From NCBI RefSeq assembly GCF_023715685.1, contig NZ_JAMBOQ010000001.1, forward strand, positions 1,054,001 through 1,118,000: DNA of 64,000 nt. The letters run 5' to 3'. Source of the DNA: Priestia aryabhattai. Lineage in GTDB: Bacteria > Bacillota > Bacilli > Bacillales > Bacillaceae_H. The notes beneath the pieces are model-generated. The model did not search any database. It was not told where the DNA came from and saw nothing but the letters and a program-made list of their open reading frames with translations. This document shows positions 1 to 10,568 of this stretch, piece after piece; position 1 is the first letter of the stretch; every line of letters starts with the position of its first letter. The translations under genes and the position numbers were made by a program.

Positions 1-137
1 CTATAGATCATTCGAAAAAAAAATGTGAACAGTCTTTGAAAACATGTGTTAAGATATTAACTGTTATTCCGTAATAAATTGTATCAAAAAAGCAGCGTTT
101 TATCACGTTTTCTGTTTTGAAACACCTGGAGGTTACT

Positions 138-623
138 ATGAAAAAGCAATCAATGTTTTTTGGTGTCTTACTAGTTGGATTTGGAATCTTTTTTTTACTG
201 AATGAACTACATATGAGCATTGCAGCAAAGGTATACACGTGGCCTGTACTGTTAATTTTAATAGGAGCAGCACTGTTAACTGAGTCTGCTTTATCTCAAG
301 ATCATTCAAACTTGCTTGCAAGCTACATATTAATCACTTTAGGTATTCATTTCTATGTAAGTGAACAAATTTCCTTTTGGCCTACGAATATTAGCATGGT
401 CGTTTTTATGGTGGCTATTAGCTTTTTACTCAGTGCTAGAAAAGCCAAATCAGGCTTTTTCCAAGGCGGCACCCTTTTAATTATTGCCATTTTAATGATG
501 TTTTCAGACCGTCTTAAACTATTTTTGCCAAAAGTTGAAGACGGCGTAAATTATTTAACAACCTTCTGGCCTATTTTATTGTTACTAGTTGGGCTATATT
601 TATTATTTTTCAAACGAAAGTAA
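138..623 (+). CDS. LiaF/LiaI-like multi-pass membrane protein (161 aa)
   Basis: Small integral membrane protein of unknown function. About six hydrophobic segments fill nearly the whole length, in pairs separated by short charged loops, ending in a basic FKRK tail. The pattern resembles the membrane half of LiaF/DUF5668-type cell-envelope stress proteins, but the C-terminal soluble domain of LiaF is absent. I chose the ATG at 138 because GGAGG lies 6 bases upstream; an in-frame ATG at 117 has no such site. It is the only plus-strand gene in the first 28 kb, converges on engB and shares a hairpin terminator with it. Family assignment is tentative. Confidence 0.7.
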   Translation: MKKQSMFFGVLLVGFGIFFLLNELHMSIAAKVYTWPVLLILIGAALLTESALSQDHSNLLASYILITLGIHFYVSEQISFWPTNISMVVFMVAISFLLSARKAKSGFFQGGTLLIIAILMMFSDRLKLFLPKVEDGVNYLTTFWPILLLLVGLYLLFFKRK

Positions 624-640
624 TCTATGTAAACAAGTTA

Positions 641-697
641 AAAAATGGAACGTTTGACTCACTTCCTGTTAGAGTGATGATAAACGTTCCATTTTTT
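641..697. terminator. Bidirectional terminator between the membrane protein and engB
   Basis: Inverted repeat AAATGGAACGTTT / AAACGTTCCATTT flanked by A and T runs, lying between two convergent genes. Confidence 0.75.
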
Positions 698-715
698 ATG
701 CTTCTATTACTTTGT

Positions 716-1303
716 TTAGTGAGTCATGCGATACTGCAAAGATTTCCACGCTTTATCTTTTCCTTCACCTGTTTCAGATGAGAAGTGAATTAATTCATCA
801 TTTGGATCTAAATCCAGCGTTTCTCTCACTACTTTTAAATGCTTTTGCCATTTTCCTTTAGGAATTTTATCAGCTTTCGTCGCAATGACCATAACAGGAA
901 TGTCATGGTGCTTCAAAAACTCATACATCATAACGTCATCCTTTGAAGGGGCATGGCGTAAATCAACAATCATTAACACAGCTTTAAGCTGGTCACGATT
1001 TGTTAAATACGTTTCAATCATTTTCCCCCATGCTTCACGCTCTTTTTTAGACACTTTTGCAAATCCGTAGCCAGGTACGTCTACAAAGTGAAGGATTTCA
1101 TTAATTAAAAAGAAGTTAAGCGTTTGAGTTTTTCCAGGCTTAGACGACGTACGCGCTAAGCTTTTGCGATTGAGCATCTTATTAATAAAAGATGATTTTC
1201 CTACATTTGAACGGCCTGCTAAAGCAAATTCTGGCAGGTTTTCTTTAGGATATTGTTCAGGGCGTACGGCACTGATGACAATATCAGCTTGAGTTACTTT
1301 CAT
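716..1303 (-). CDS. engB: Ribosome biogenesis GTP-binding protein EngB/YsxC (195 aa)
   Basis: Essential TrmE-Era-family GTPase needed for late assembly of the 50S ribosomal subunit. Visible G motifs: G1 GRSNVGKS at residues 30-37, G3 DVPG at 75-78 and G4 TKAD at 142-145. The length of 195 is normal for the family. Its ATG overlaps the stop of lonA by four bases (ATGA), so the two are translationally coupled; the lonA-ysxC pairing is the usual Bacillus arrangement. Confidence 0.97.
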   Translation of the reverse strand: MKVTQADIVISAVRPEQYPKENLPEFALAGRSNVGKSSFINKMLNRKSLARTSSKPGKTQTLNFFLINEILHFVDVPGYGFAKVSKKEREAWGKMIETYLTNRDQLKAVLMIVDLRHAPSKDDVMMYEFLKHHDIPVMVIATKADKIPKGKWQKHLKVVRETLDLDPNDELIHFSSETGEGKDKAWKSLQYRMTH

Positions 1304-3624
1304 TTTACCTCTCCTACTAGCGCATGTTCCAATACTTGGTCCACATGTGACACAAGAACGATGTCTAATTCCTCTTGTACACTGTCAGGAATATCTTCAA
1401 TATCACGTTCATTATCATGAGGGATTAATATTTTAGTTAATCCGGCACGATGTGCACTAAGTGACTTTTCTTTTAAACCACCGATTGGTAATACGCGACC
1501 TCTTAGTGTAATTTCTCCTGTCATTCCCACTTCTCTACGCACTGGTTTACCCGTCAGTGCCGATACTAGAGCAGTGGCAATGGTAATCCCTGCAGAAGGT
1601 CCATCTTTTGGTACAGCTCCTTCTGGAACATGGATATGGATATCATGTTTTTCATAAAACTTTTCATCAATTCCTAGTTTCTCTGCATTTGAACGCACGT
1701 AGCTAAATGCTGCCTGGGCTGATTCTTTCATCACGTCTCCAAGCTTTCCAGTTAGCACTAGTCTTCCTTTACCAGGGGACAAACTTACTTCAATGGCTAA
1801 CGTGTCTCCTCCCACAGTTGTGTAAGCAAGACCTGTAGCAACGCCGACTTGATCTTCCGTCTCAGCCTGTCCGTAACGGAACCTAGGCTTGCCAAGGAAT
1901 TCTTCAATCGTTTTGGCCGTCACCACCACGCGCTTTTTCTCACCAGAGACTACGATACGAGCTGCTTTTCGGCAAATTGAAGCAATTTCGCGTTCAAGGT
2001 TACGAACGCCAGCTTCTCTCGTATATAAACGAATGATTGCTGTTAACGCGTCATCGCGAATCTGCAAATTGCCCTTTTGCAATCCGTGATTTTCTAGCTG
2101 GCGCAGCAATAGGTGACGCTTCGCGATTTCAAGCTTTTCCAGCTCCGTGTAACCAGCAATTTGAATAATTTCCATTCGATCGCGCAGCGGCCCCGGAATC
2201 GTAGCTAAGTTATTAGCTGTAGCCACGAACATCACTTTTGATAAATCATATGTTTCTTCTATATAGTGATCGCTGAAATTATGGTTTTGTTCAGGATCCA
2301 ATACTTCTAACAAAGCAGAAGACGGATCTCCTCGGAAATCATTTGACATTTTATCGATTTCATCAAGTAGAAACACCGGATTAATCGTTCCTGCTTTTTT
2401 CATTCCTTGAATAATGCGTCCAGGCATAGCTCCCACGTACGTGCGACGATGACCGCGAATTTCCGACTCATCTCTCACGCCTCCTAGAGATACTCGTACA
2501 AAATGACGGTCTAGAGACGTAGCAATTGAGCGGGCTAGGGACGTTTTCCCTACGCCAGGAGGTCCTGCTAAGCATAAAATAGGACCTTTAAGAGATTTTG
2601 TCAACTGCTGTACAGCTAGATATTCTAATACGCGTTCCTTCACTTTTTCAAGACCATAGTGCTCATCGTTCAGCACTTTTTCAGCATTATGAATATCGAG
2701 CGTATCTTCCGTTTCATTTGTCCAAGGTAGCGCAATCAACCATTCAATATAATTTCGAATGACTGAGCTTTCAGCGGAGGTAGCAGGAATTTTTTCATAG
2801 CGATCTAATTCTTTAAACGCAACTTGTTTGACATGGTCAGTCATCCCACTTGCTTCAATTTTTTCGCGAAGGGTTGCTACTTCTCCCGTCTTTCCTTCTT
2901 TGTCTCCAAGCTCTTTTTGAATCGCCTTCATTTGCTCGCGAAGATAATACTCTTTCTGGGTGCGTTCCATTGATTTCTTTACACGCTGTCCAATTTTTTT
3001 CTCCAGCTGCAAAACTTCTTGCTCGTCTTGAATATGAGAAATGATCGTATTTAATCTTTCTTTCACATCAGTTATTTCTAAAATTTCTTGTTTAAGCTGA
3101 ATTTTTATTGGTAAATGAGAGGCTACAATATCTGCTAATCTTCCTGGTTCTTCAATGTCACTTACGGTTGAAAGAGTTTCAACGGACACCTTTTTGGAAA
3201 GTTTTATGTATTGTTCGAAATAGTCTAAAAGCGTGCGCATCAGCGCTTTATCTTCTACATCAACCTGATGTTCTTCGTTTTGCTTTTCCACGTGAACAAC
3301 AAAATATTCTTCGCTGTCTTCAAATTCTGTAACGGTTACGCGATTTAGTCCTTCTACTAAGACTCGCATCGTTCCATTCGGCAGCTTTAGCATTTGTTTA
3401 ATTTTTGCTAACGTACCGGTTCTATATAAATCCTCTTTCGTTGGTTCATCAATACCCATATCTTTTTGTGATACTAAACAAACTAAGTGATCATCCATCA
3501 TTGCTTTTTCTAATGCTTGTACAGATTTGTCTCGTCCAACATCTAAATGAAGCACCATTGTCGGATAGACGATTAAACCTCGTAAAGGCAGTAGCGGCAT
3601 TGTCATTTTTTCTTTTTCTGCCAT
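1300..3624 (-). CDS. lonA: ATP-dependent Lon protease LonA (774 aa)
   Basis: Cytosolic AAA+ serine protease that degrades misfolded and regulatory proteins. Order of parts: N-terminal substrate-binding LON domain (about 10-205), AAA+ module with Walker A GPPGVGKT at 354-361 and Walker B LLDEID near 419-424, then the S16 protease domain with catalytic Ser677 in DGPSAG and Lys720. The start at 3624 is preferred over an in-frame ATG at 3651 because TTGGAGGTG lies just before it and gives the family length of 774. A strong terminator separates it from lonB upstream, so it should have its own promoter in 3660-3780, which I could not place firmly. It overlaps engB downstream. Confidence 0.97.
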   Translation of the reverse strand: MAEKEKMTMPLLPLRGLIVYPTMVLHLDVGRDKSVQALEKAMMDDHLVCLVSQKDMGIDEPTKEDLYRTGTLAKIKQMLKLPNGTMRVLVEGLNRVTVTEFEDSEEYFVVHVEKQNEEHQVDVEDKALMRTLLDYFEQYIKLSKKVSVETLSTVSDIEEPGRLADIVASHLPIKIQLKQEILEITDVKERLNTIISHIQDEQEVLQLEKKIGQRVKKSMERTQKEYYLREQMKAIQKELGDKEGKTGEVATLREKIEASGMTDHVKQVAFKELDRYEKIPATSAESSVIRNYIEWLIALPWTNETEDTLDIHNAEKVLNDEHYGLEKVKERVLEYLAVQQLTKSLKGPILCLAGPPGVGKTSLARSIATSLDRHFVRVSLGGVRDESEIRGHRRTYVGAMPGRIIQGMKKAGTINPVFLLDEIDKMSNDFRGDPSSALLEVLDPEQNHNFSDHYIEETYDLSKVMFVATANNLATIPGPLRDRMEIIQIAGYTELEKLEIAKRHLLLRQLENHGLQKGNLQIRDDALTAIIRLYTREAGVRNLEREIASICRKAARIVVSGEKKRVVVTAKTIEEFLGKPRFRYGQAETEDQVGVATGLAYTTVGGDTLAIEVSLSPGKGRLVLTGKLGDVMKESAQAAFSYVRSNAEKLGIDEKFYEKHDIHIHVPEGAVPKDGPSAGITIATALVSALTGKPVRREVGMTGEITLRGRVLPIGGLKEKSLSAHRAGLTKILIPHDNERDIEDIPDSVQEELDIVLVSHVDQVLEHALVGEVK

Positions 3625-3784
3625 GCAATGAACACCTCCAATGCTCGTCAATTAAAGTATGTAAAGTGTGAATTCTTTTAACAATTTTATCTCATTTGTA
3701 TACACATGTCTAACAATAGTAATTATTAATTGTATCATGAGAAAGAATTAAAAGGCAAAACATATCTTTTTAAGCTCTTTTCAT

Positions 3785-3842
3785 AAAAAAACGCCTTTTT
3801 CGTTGGCTGTGTATAAAGATTTTATACGCGAAAAAGGCGTGA
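3785..3842 (-). terminator. lonB terminator
   Basis: CACGCCTTTTTCG and CGAAAAAGGCG form a stem followed on the minus strand by a run of T. It isolates lonB from lonA. Confidence 0.8.
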
Positions 3843-3882
3843 ATATTCATCTAACCATTAATTTTTAATTATCATGATAGGA

Positions 3883-5550
3883 TTAGCTAGATTCTCTTTT
3901 TGAAATAGCAGAATCTACCGACAAATGTGCAACATGCTCATGTACAGGTAATAGTGCTTGTTCAAACACCTCTGTTAAATGATGGACAGGAATAATATCG
4001 ATACCTTTTACCTTTTCTACCATTGCATTCATATTTTCCTTTGGCACAATCACCGTCTGAACTCCTGCTTGTTTTGCTGCCTTGATTTTTGGAATCACAC
4101 CGCCAATTGGCTTTACATTACCGTGCAGACCAATTTCTCCTGTCATCGCCACGGTATGTTTAATTGGCACTTCATAAATCGCTGAGTAGATGCCTGTTGC
4201 CATAGCAATACCAGCGGAAGGTCCATCGATTGGCACGCCTCCCGGAAAGTTTACATGAATATCATACTCATCGGCTGGAACATCCATTGAGCGAAGAACG
4301 GTTATGACATTTTCAATGGAGCTTTTAGCCATACTTTTACGGCGAATAGACTTCCCTTGAGTCCCTATACTTTCCTCTTCAACGATACCCGTAATAATAA
4401 TGTTCCCTTTCTCTTTTGCAGGAATCGCTTTGACTTCAATTTCTAAAAGAGCTCCAGAATTAGGCCCGTAAACCGCTAACCCATTAATAAGTCCCACTTT
4501 TTCCTCATCTGCAATTTTCGGATCGTGTCTCGGAGATAGTTGACTAGAATGAACAATCCATTCAATATCTTCATTTTTAATATCCGTTCGCTCCTCTGAT
4601 ATCGCTAATCCAGCCGCAATTTGCATCATATTAACCGTTTCACGTCCATTGCGTGCATATGTAGAAAAAAGAGACAAACCTTCTTCTGAAATATCCATTC
4701 TTACTTTATTTGCTGCTTTTTTAGCAACTGTAATAATTTCATCGCGATCAAGCTCACGGAAAAATACCTCTACGCATCTGGAACGAATGGCAGGCGGGAT
4801 TTCATTAGGTGTTCTAGTCGTCGCACCAATCAAACGAAAGTCTGCTGGCAAACCATTTTGAAAAATATCGTGAATATGTGTTGGAATTTGTGTGTTTTCT
4901 TCGCTGTAATAGGCGCTTTCCATAAACACTTTTCGATCTTCTAGAACCTTTAACAGCTTGTTCATCTGAATAGGATGGAGCTCTCCAATTTCATCAATAA
5001 ATAAAATTCCCCCGTGTGCATCTGTAACCGCTCCTTGTTTTGGCTGCGGAATTCCAGCTTGGCCCATGGCACCCGCTCCTTGGTAAATGGGATCATGAAC
5101 AGACCCAATCAAAGGATCTGCAATGCCTCGCTCATCAAAACGCGCCGTAGTTGCATCTAACTCTACAAATACAGCCGATTGTTTAAAAGGTGATTTTTTA
5201 TTCTTCTTTGCTTCTTCTAACACTAAACGTGCTGCTGCTGTTTTTCCTACTCCAGGCGGTCCGTATACAATAACATGCTGTGGATTAGGGCCGCAAAGGG
5301 CAGCCTTTAGTGATCGAATTCCATCTTCTTGTCCGACAATATCGGAGAAGCTAGACGGCCTTACACGTTCGGCAAGCGGCTCAGTTAAAGAGATGGCTCT
5401 CATTTTCTGCAATTGCTCCATTTCTTTCTTTGAATCCCGGTCAATTGAGACTTTTTGCGTACGTTGATTACGTAATAAATTCCAAAAATATAAGCCAATG
5501 ATGATACCAAAAAAGAGTTGGACCATTAAGGCAATATTCGTCCAGTTCAT
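3883..5550 (-). CDS. lonB: ATP-dependent protease LonB, membrane-anchored type (555 aa)
   Basis: Lon-type AAA+ protease that in B. subtilis is made in the forespore. Unlike LonA it lacks the N-terminal LON domain: a single hydrophobic segment at residues 6-26 precedes the ATPase. Walker A GPPGVGKT is at 97-104; the S16 protease dyad is Ser445 (DGPSAG) and Lys488. The length is close to B. subtilis LonB. A sequence fitting the sigma-F consensus lies 40-70 bases upstream, supporting forespore expression here. A Shine-Dalgarno AGGAGG precedes the ATG. It lies between clpX and lonA, with terminators on both sides. Confidence 0.95.
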   Translation of the reverse strand: MNWTNIALMVQLFFGIIIGLYFWNLLRNQRTQKVSIDRDSKKEMEQLQKMRAISLTEPLAERVRPSSFSDIVGQEDGIRSLKAALCGPNPQHVIVYGPPGVGKTAAARLVLEEAKKNKKSPFKQSAVFVELDATTARFDERGIADPLIGSVHDPIYQGAGAMGQAGIPQPKQGAVTDAHGGILFIDEIGELHPIQMNKLLKVLEDRKVFMESAYYSEENTQIPTHIHDIFQNGLPADFRLIGATTRTPNEIPPAIRSRCVEVFFRELDRDEIITVAKKAANKVRMDISEEGLSLFSTYARNGRETVNMMQIAAGLAISEERTDIKNEDIEWIVHSSQLSPRHDPKIADEEKVGLINGLAVYGPNSGALLEIEVKAIPAKEKGNIIITGIVEEESIGTQGKSIRRKSMAKSSIENVITVLRSMDVPADEYDIHVNFPGGVPIDGPSAGIAMATGIYSAIYEVPIKHTVAMTGEIGLHGNVKPIGGVIPKIKAAKQAGVQTVIVPKENMNAMVEKVKGIDIIPVHHLTEVFEQALLPVHEHVAHLSVDSAISKRESS

Positions 5551-5590
5551 AGATAAACCTCCTGCGCAGTTTAGTAAGATAATTATCAGT

Positions 5591-5620
5591 TATTATCTCC
5601 CTGCAGCAGTAGGAATAAAC
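5591..5620 (-). promoter_or_regulatory. Candidate sigma-F promoter of lonB
   Basis: On the minus strand GTTTA (5620-5616), a 15-base spacer and GGAGATAATA (5600-5591) match every fixed position of the sigma-F consensus (GYWTA, then GGnnAnAnTW). The predicted start is about 35 bases before the lonB ATG. In B. subtilis lonB is known to be forespore-expressed. Confidence 0.65.
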
Positions 5621-5664
5621 AAAATTCTAGTAAAAAGTAAAATTTAGTTGTCCTTCATCAACAG

Positions 5665-5704
5665 AAAAAAGCCGGGTACTCAAATTGAGCACCCGGCTTT
5701 TTTT
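5665..5704 (-). terminator. clpX terminator
   Basis: AAAGCCGGGTGCTC pairs with GAGTACCCGGC, followed by a T run on the minus strand; the stem begins at the clpX stop codon. Confidence 0.85.
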
Positions 5705-6968
5705 ATGCTGATGTTTTGCTACCTTCTTGAATTGTAGATCCGTCTTCTAATACGAACTTAGGCGCGGCTTGATCACGAACGGTTTCACCTGTGATAATAC
5801 ATTTTGTAATATCATCACGTGAAGGAAGATCAAACATTACATCTAACATAATACCTTCAATGATTGAACGTAGACCACGAGCACCTGTTTTACGCTCGAT
5901 TGCTTTTTTAGAAATTTCTACTAAAGCCTCGTCTTCAAACTCAAGTTCAACGTCATCGAGTTCAAGCATTTTTTGATATTGTTTCACTAGTGCATTTTTC
6001 GGTTTTGTCAAAATCTCAACTAGCGCTTCTTCATCAAGAGGCACTAAGCTAGCAGTAACCGGTAAACGACCAATAAACTCTGGAATTAAACCAAATTTTA
6101 ATAAATCTTCCGGTAATACTTTTGCTAGTAGCTCTTTTTCTGTAAAGTCTTGTTGTTTTGTTTCTGAACCGAATCCAATTACTTTTTTACCTAGGCGACG
6201 CTTAATAATAGGTTCGATTCCGTCAAATGCACCACCGCAAATAAATAAGATATTTGTTGTATCAATTTGAATAAATTCTTGATGAGGGTGTTTACGTCCC
6301 CCTTGAGGAGGAACACTTGCTACAGTACCTTCTAAGATTTTAAGAAGAGCCTGTTGCACACCTTCACCTGATACATCACGTGTGATAGATGGATTTTCAG
6401 ACTTACGCGCTACTTTATCAATTTCATCGATGTAGATAATACCTTTTTCAGCTTTCTCCACATCGTAATCAGCTGATTGAATTAATTTTAATAAGATGTT
6501 TTCCACATCTTCCCCTACATAACCTGCTTCTGTTAGAGATGTTGCATCTGCAATCGCAAACGGTACGTTTAAAATACGAGCCAACGTTTGAGCTAGTAAA
6601 GTTTTACCGCTTCCTGTAGGTCCAATTAATGCAATATTACTTTTTGATAACTCAACGTCATCAATTTTACTGTTTGAATTGATTCGTTTGTAATGGTTGT
6701 ATACTGCAACGGATAAGGATTTTTTCGCATCCTCTTGACCAATTACATACTCATCTAAAATGTCACGAATTTCTTTTGGTTTTGGTACATCTTTAAATTC
6801 TACTTCTTCTTCTGTACCTAACTCTTCTTCTACGATTTCCGTGCAAAGTTCAATACATTCATCGCATATGTAAACACCTGGACCCGCAACTAACTTGCGT
6901 ACTTGTTCTTGTGTTTTACCACAAAATGAGCATTTTAACTGCCCTTTTTCATCGTTAAATTTAAACAT
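5703..6968 (-). CDS. clpX: ATP-dependent Clp protease ATP-binding subunit ClpX (421 aa)
   Basis: AAA+ unfoldase that feeds substrates to ClpP. The N-terminal zinc-binding domain has Cys13, Cys16, Cys35 and Cys38; Walker A GPTGSGKT is at 116-123, Walker B IIYIDEID near 180, and the ClpP-docking IGF loop near 265. I start at the ATG at 6968, which reads MFKFN as in other Bacilli. A GTG three codons upstream overlaps the AAGGGGTG ribosome site and is unlikely to be used. It is transcribed separately from tig (terminator between them) and ends in its own terminator before lonB. Confidence 0.97.
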   Translation of the reverse strand: MFKFNDEKGQLKCSFCGKTQEQVRKLVAGPGVYICDECIELCTEIVEEELGTEEEVEFKDVPKPKEIRDILDEYVIGQEDAKKSLSVAVYNHYKRINSNSKIDDVELSKSNIALIGPTGSGKTLLAQTLARILNVPFAIADATSLTEAGYVGEDVENILLKLIQSADYDVEKAEKGIIYIDEIDKVARKSENPSITRDVSGEGVQQALLKILEGTVASVPPQGGRKHPHQEFIQIDTTNILFICGGAFDGIEPIIKRRLGKKVIGFGSETKQQDFTEKELLAKVLPEDLLKFGLIPEFIGRLPVTASLVPLDEEALVEILTKPKNALVKQYQKMLELDDVELEFEDEALVEISKKAIERKTGARGLRSIIEGIMLDVMFDLPSRDDITKCIITGETVRDQAAPKFVLEDGSTIQEGSKTSA

Positions 6969-7310
6969 AATTTTCACCCCTTGTAGTATTTACTAAAGTG
7001 CTCGAAGCTGATTTCTATCCGCGCTATAGCCCAACAACATGAACAACTCATCTATTTGTAGGTAAATGCCCTTCTTTATCACATAGTAAAAGCGCTATGA
7101 AAAGATTTGTATTGCATTTTACCATACATTTTCTTGAATAGATACTAAAACGTTTTATGTATATGTTATTGATGAGCATAACAGAATGGAGATCTGCTAT
7201 TATATAGTGTCCTCTTATTGGGCCTATTTCATAACCACGGATTTCAAACAATGGGTTAAAGCTGCTTCTACGGTGTTGGTTATGATATAAAAAAACTATT
7301 GAAGTTTATA
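6969..7310. other. clpX upstream region, no gene seen
   Basis: AT-rich leader and promoter region of clpX. A TGGTAAAAT extended -10-like sequence lies near 7110 on the minus strand, but its -35 match is poor, so I do not mark a promoter. One open frame here lacks a ribosome site and any recognisable product. Confidence 0.4.
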
Positions 7311-7341
7311 AAACAAGGCACGATCAAGTCGCGCCTTGTTT
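7311..7341 (-). terminator. tig terminator
   Basis: AAACAAGGC and GCCTTGTTT arms with a 13-base loop directly after the tig stop; the trailing T run is short. Confidence 0.65.
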
Positions 7342-7352
7342 CTTACTTACTA

Positions 7353-8639
7353 TTATGCAACAGCTTTGCTGTTTTCTACAAGAAATTCAACTGCTTTACG
7401 TACTTTCATGTCTTCTTTAATGCTATCAAGACTGCCAAGCACTTTCTTAATTTCTTCGACAGGCATGTTGTACATTCCTGCCATGTTTTCTAATTCTTTT
7501 TCTACTTCTTCTTCGCTTACTTCAAGATTTTCAGCTTTTGAAATAGCTTCTAGCGTTAAGTTGATTTTCACACGCTTTTCAGCATCTGGACGCATTTGGT
7601 CGCGAAGAGCTTTTTCATCTTGACCTGAGAATTGGAAGTAAAGTTCAAGGTTAAGGCCTTGCATTTGTAAACGTTGTTCAAACTCTTGCATCATACGATC
7701 CATTTCAGTGTTGAACATTGCTTCTGGAATTTCTACTTCAGCATTTTCAGCAGCTTTTTCTACTAAAGTGTCGCGAAGAGCTGATTCTGCTTGGTTCTCT
7801 TTATCGCTTTGTAATTTTTCTTTTGTTTTTGCTTTTAACGCTTCTAAAGTTTCTACTTCTTCATCTACGTCTTTTGCAAACTCATCGTCTAAAGCTGGAA
7901 GCTCTTTAGATTTGATTTCGTGTAATTTCACTTTGAATGTAGCAGCTTTACCAGCTAGCTCTTCAGCGTGATACTCTTCAGGGAATTTTACTTCCACTTC
8001 TTTTTCAGCGCCTACTTCAAGACCAACTAATTGCTCTTCAAAGCCAGGGATGAATGTGTTAGAACCGATTTCTAAAGAATAGTTTTCGCCTTTTCCGCCT
8101 TCAAATGCTTCGCCATCAACGAAACCTTCAAAGTCGATTACAGCTGTATCGCCTTCAGCTACTGTTCCTTCTTCTTTAACAACTAGCTCAGCGTGACGCT
8201 CTTGAAGTGTTTTTAATTCAGCTTCAACGTCTTCATCTGTTACAGTTGTATCTACTTTTTCTACTTCTAAGTTTTTGTATTCGCCTAATTTAACTTCAGG
8301 CTTAACAGTTACTTTAGCAGTAAAAACTAGAGGTTGTCCTTTTTCGATTGTTTCAACATCGATTTCTGGACGATCAACCGGCTCGATACCAGCTTCAACA
8401 ATTGCATTGCTGTAAGCTTCAGGTAATAAGATGTCTAGTGCATCTTGGTATAAAGATTCTACGCCAAAACGTTTTTCGAAAAGTGGACGAGGCATTTTAC
8501 CTTTACGGAACCCTGGTACGTTTACTTGTTTTACAACTTTTGTGAATGCTTTATCTAAGGCTTTATCAAACTCAGCAGCTTCAACTTCTACTGTTAAAAC
8601 GCCTTGATTTCCTTCTTGTTTTTCCCATTTTGCAGACAT
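7353..8639 (-). CDS. tig: Trigger factor, ribosome-bound chaperone/prolyl isomerase (428 aa)
   Basis: First chaperone to meet nascent chains at the ribosome exit. The N-terminal ribosome-binding domain contains the GFRKGKMPR signature at about residues 43-51, followed by an FKBP-type peptidyl-prolyl isomerase domain (about 160-245) and a long acidic helical C-terminal chaperone domain. 428 residues is normal. The ATG has a GGAGGGAAA site. It is a monocistron: a sigma-A-type promoter lies about 145 bases upstream and a terminator follows. Its antisense frames encode long Ser-rich pseudo-ORFs that I disregard. Confidence 0.97.
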   Translation of the reverse strand: MSAKWEKQEGNQGVLTVEVEAAEFDKALDKAFTKVVKQVNVPGFRKGKMPRPLFEKRFGVESLYQDALDILLPEAYSNAIVEAGIEPVDRPEIDVETIEKGQPLVFTAKVTVKPEVKLGEYKNLEVEKVDTTVTDEDVEAELKTLQERHAELVVKEEGTVAEGDTAVIDFEGFVDGEAFEGGKGENYSLEIGSNTFIPGFEEQLVGLEVGAEKEVEVKFPEEYHAEELAGKAATFKVKLHEIKSKELPALDDEFAKDVDEEVETLEALKAKTKEKLQSDKENQAESALRDTLVEKAAENAEVEIPEAMFNTEMDRMMQEFEQRLQMQGLNLELYFQFSGQDEKALRDQMRPDAEKRVKINLTLEAISKAENLEVSEEEVEKELENMAGMYNMPVEEIKKVLGSLDSIKEDMKVRKAVEFLVENSKAVA

Positions 8640-8783
8640 GAATGTTTCCCTCCAAAATCATTTTAAGTAGTGATTTCTAAATTAGATAATGCAGATAGCC
8701 TATCAGTTCAAACCTCAACCATTATCTATTTAACTCCCTATTACTTTAAAGTAAGTAGGAATGTAATGTAAAGATGAAATTCT

Positions 8784-8811
8784 ACTATACGTATTTAAGT
8801 GCATTTTACAA
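8784..8811 (-). promoter_or_regulatory. Candidate sigma-A promoter of tig
   Basis: TTGTAA (8811-8806), 16-base spacer, TATAGT (8789-8784) on the minus strand. Confidence 0.5.
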
Positions 8812-8860
8812 CCATTATATTATAACATACAACAATGACGTTTCAACTAAACACCACATT

Positions 8861-9862
8861 TTATATAAAAGAAATTTCTTCAATTTCTTTTAGTTCTTTA
8901 ATTGCCTTTCTTAATTCAGATACGGAGAAACTTCCGTCTTCCTCTGCTATAGCTGCATCTGACTCTTCTCCTTGCATCATCAGACTAACAGCATACACCG
9001 CTTCTGTCCAAAGTTTTACATTATCACCCGGTAGAAACGGAAATGTAATAAATAAATGCCGCTGCCATATCTCAATAGCAACCTGCAGCAATGTAGGGTT
9101 TTCATGCTCCAGCTTTTCCGTCAGCTGCTCTTCTACTTGCTCGGCAAACAGATACGGTGTTGTTTTTTGAAGCTGAAGCGCATTTACTTTTTTCGTCTCT
9201 CCAAACTTACTAATCATAAAATCAATATCTACTTCTTCTTCCATGACTGTTTTTAAAGCGACTGTTTTTACGATAGGGTGAACAGCTTCGGATGAAAATA
9301 GTTGTTCAAGGAAGAAGCGCTGTTTTTCAATTCTCTTTGTTTTTAATGAATGAACCCATTCAAGCTGATCTTGAATATTATCTAGAGCTGTGAACGATTT
9401 AAACTGCTCTAGCTGTTCTTCTTCTGTTTGTTCTTCTATGACTTGTTCTTGATTCATTCTATTCTTGCAGAATTCCAATAGCTGATAAAGCTGTTCAGCA
9501 TGTTCAGAAGGGAGTTTGTGTTCTTGAATAACTGCTTGTAGAGTGACATATCCTTCATGATAGTGACCAAGCTGAATTAACACCATGAGGTACATTTGCA
9601 AATTATGATAATAATCGCCAATATCTTCTTTCAGCATTTGCTCACATAATTCCTTAGCTATGCCTGCATCACCGAGCTCCACGTGACAAATAACAAGGCC
9701 AAGCAAAATTTCATGGTGCTTATTATCAAGTTCGTAGGCCTGTTCAAATAAAGGAAGTGCTTCTTGAAATTGCTTGTGCTGCATATGATCTGTAGCTTTT
9801 TCAACCAACCGTTCTTTTAATAGAGGAAAAGCTACAATTTTGTTTTGTTGTTCATTCGACAT
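8861..9862 (-). CDS. TPR-repeat protein, YsoA-like (333 aa)
   Basis: Soluble, acidic, all-helical protein with tetratricopeptide-like repeats in the first 120 residues; alternating small and aromatic residues such as ALPLFEQAYELD mark the helices. The C-terminal half shows no recognised domain. The position between tig and leuD matches ysoA of B. subtilis. TPR proteins are protein-interaction scaffolds; no partner or function can be read from the sequence. Confidence 0.75.
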   Translation of the reverse strand: MSNEQQNKIVAFPLLKERLVEKATDHMQHKQFQEALPLFEQAYELDNKHHEILLGLVICHVELGDAGIAKELCEQMLKEDIGDYYHNLQMYLMVLIQLGHYHEGYVTLQAVIQEHKLPSEHAEQLYQLLEFCKNRMNQEQVIEEQTEEEQLEQFKSFTALDNIQDQLEWVHSLKTKRIEKQRFFLEQLFSSEAVHPIVKTVALKTVMEEEVDIDFMISKFGETKKVNALQLQKTTPYLFAEQVEEQLTEKLEHENPTLLQVAIEIWQRHLFITFPFLPGDNVKLWTEAVYAVSLMMQGEESDAAIAEEDGSFSVSELRKAIKELKEIEEISFI

Positions 9863-9923
9863 GTTTTCTCCCCACTTCGCGGTCCATTTGCTTTACAGTT
9901 TAGCAATTCGATTAACGGAACGC

Positions 9924-9961
9924 AAAAAAATCGAGCAAAATGATGATTTTGCTCGATTTTT
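9924..9961 (-). terminator. Terminator of the ilv-leu operon
   Basis: AAAAATCGAGCAAAAT and ATTTTGCTCGATTTTT form a near-perfect stem immediately after the leuD stop, followed by a T run on the minus strand. Confidence 0.85.
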
Positions 9962-9963
9962 GG

Positions 9964-10554
9964 TTAATATCTTACCGTTTTTGCTTCATAAGCAGAAATG
10001 TCGTCTTCAAAAGAAAGCGTATAGCCAATTTCATCATATCCGTTAACAAGCATATATTTCCAATGGCCATTAATCTCAAACGTACGTTCAAAACCTGCTT
10101 CATCGGTAATTTTTTGCTGATAAAGATCAATTGTACAGGCGTAAGAAGCACTTTGAGACTCTTTCATTAAATAGGAAACATCTTCTTTTGGTAAAACAAT
10201 AGGTAAAATACCATTTTTTAGACAGTTTTGTTTAAAAATATCTGCAAATGAAGGTGCGATAATGGCACGAAACCCGTAGTCTAAAAGCGCCCATGGAGCG
10301 TGTTCACGTGACGAACCACATCCGAAGTTCTCGTCAGCTACAAGAATTGTTGCTCCTTGATTTTGAGGCTGATTTAATTCAAACGTTTCATTTAACGTTT
10401 CATCTTCATTGTATCGCCAATCGAAAAATAGAAATTGGCCAAAGCCAGTACGCTCAATTCTTTTTAAAAATTGTTTTGGGATAATTTGATCAGTATCTAC
10501 GTTTGCTCGGTCGAGACCTGCTACTTTCCCTGTATGGATTGTAAAAGCATTCAT
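9964..10554 (-). CDS. leuD: 3-isopropylmalate dehydratase small subunit LeuD (196 aa)
   Basis: With LeuC it interconverts 2- and 3-isopropylmalate in leucine synthesis. It is the swivelling aconitase-like domain; the GCGSSREHAPWAL signature at about residues 77-89 is intact and the length is typical. It is the last gene of the ilv-leu operon, 14 bases after leuC, and is followed by a strong terminator. Confidence 0.97.
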   Translation of the reverse strand: MNAFTIHTGKVAGLDRANVDTDQIIPKQFLKRIERTGFGQFLFFDWRYNEDETLNETFELNQPQNQGATILVADENFGCGSSREHAPWALLDYGFRAIIAPSFADIFKQNCLKNGILPIVLPKEDVSYLMKESQSASYACTIDLYQQKITDEAGFERTFEINGHWKYMLVNGYDEIGYTLSFEDDISAYEAKTVRY

Positions 10555-10568
10555 CTGTGTTCTCCTCC

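Noticed and set aside
8..238. Minus-strand open frame at the window start
   Set aside because: No ribosome site; overlaps the well-supported membrane protein gene on the other strand.
7048..7251. Minus-strand open frame between tig and clpX
   Set aside because: No Shine-Dalgarno, no recognisable composition or family; lies in the clpX promoter region.
7708..7971. Ser-rich frames antisense to tig
   Set aside because: Mirror image of the Lys/Glu-rich tig codons; overlapping an intact essential gene.
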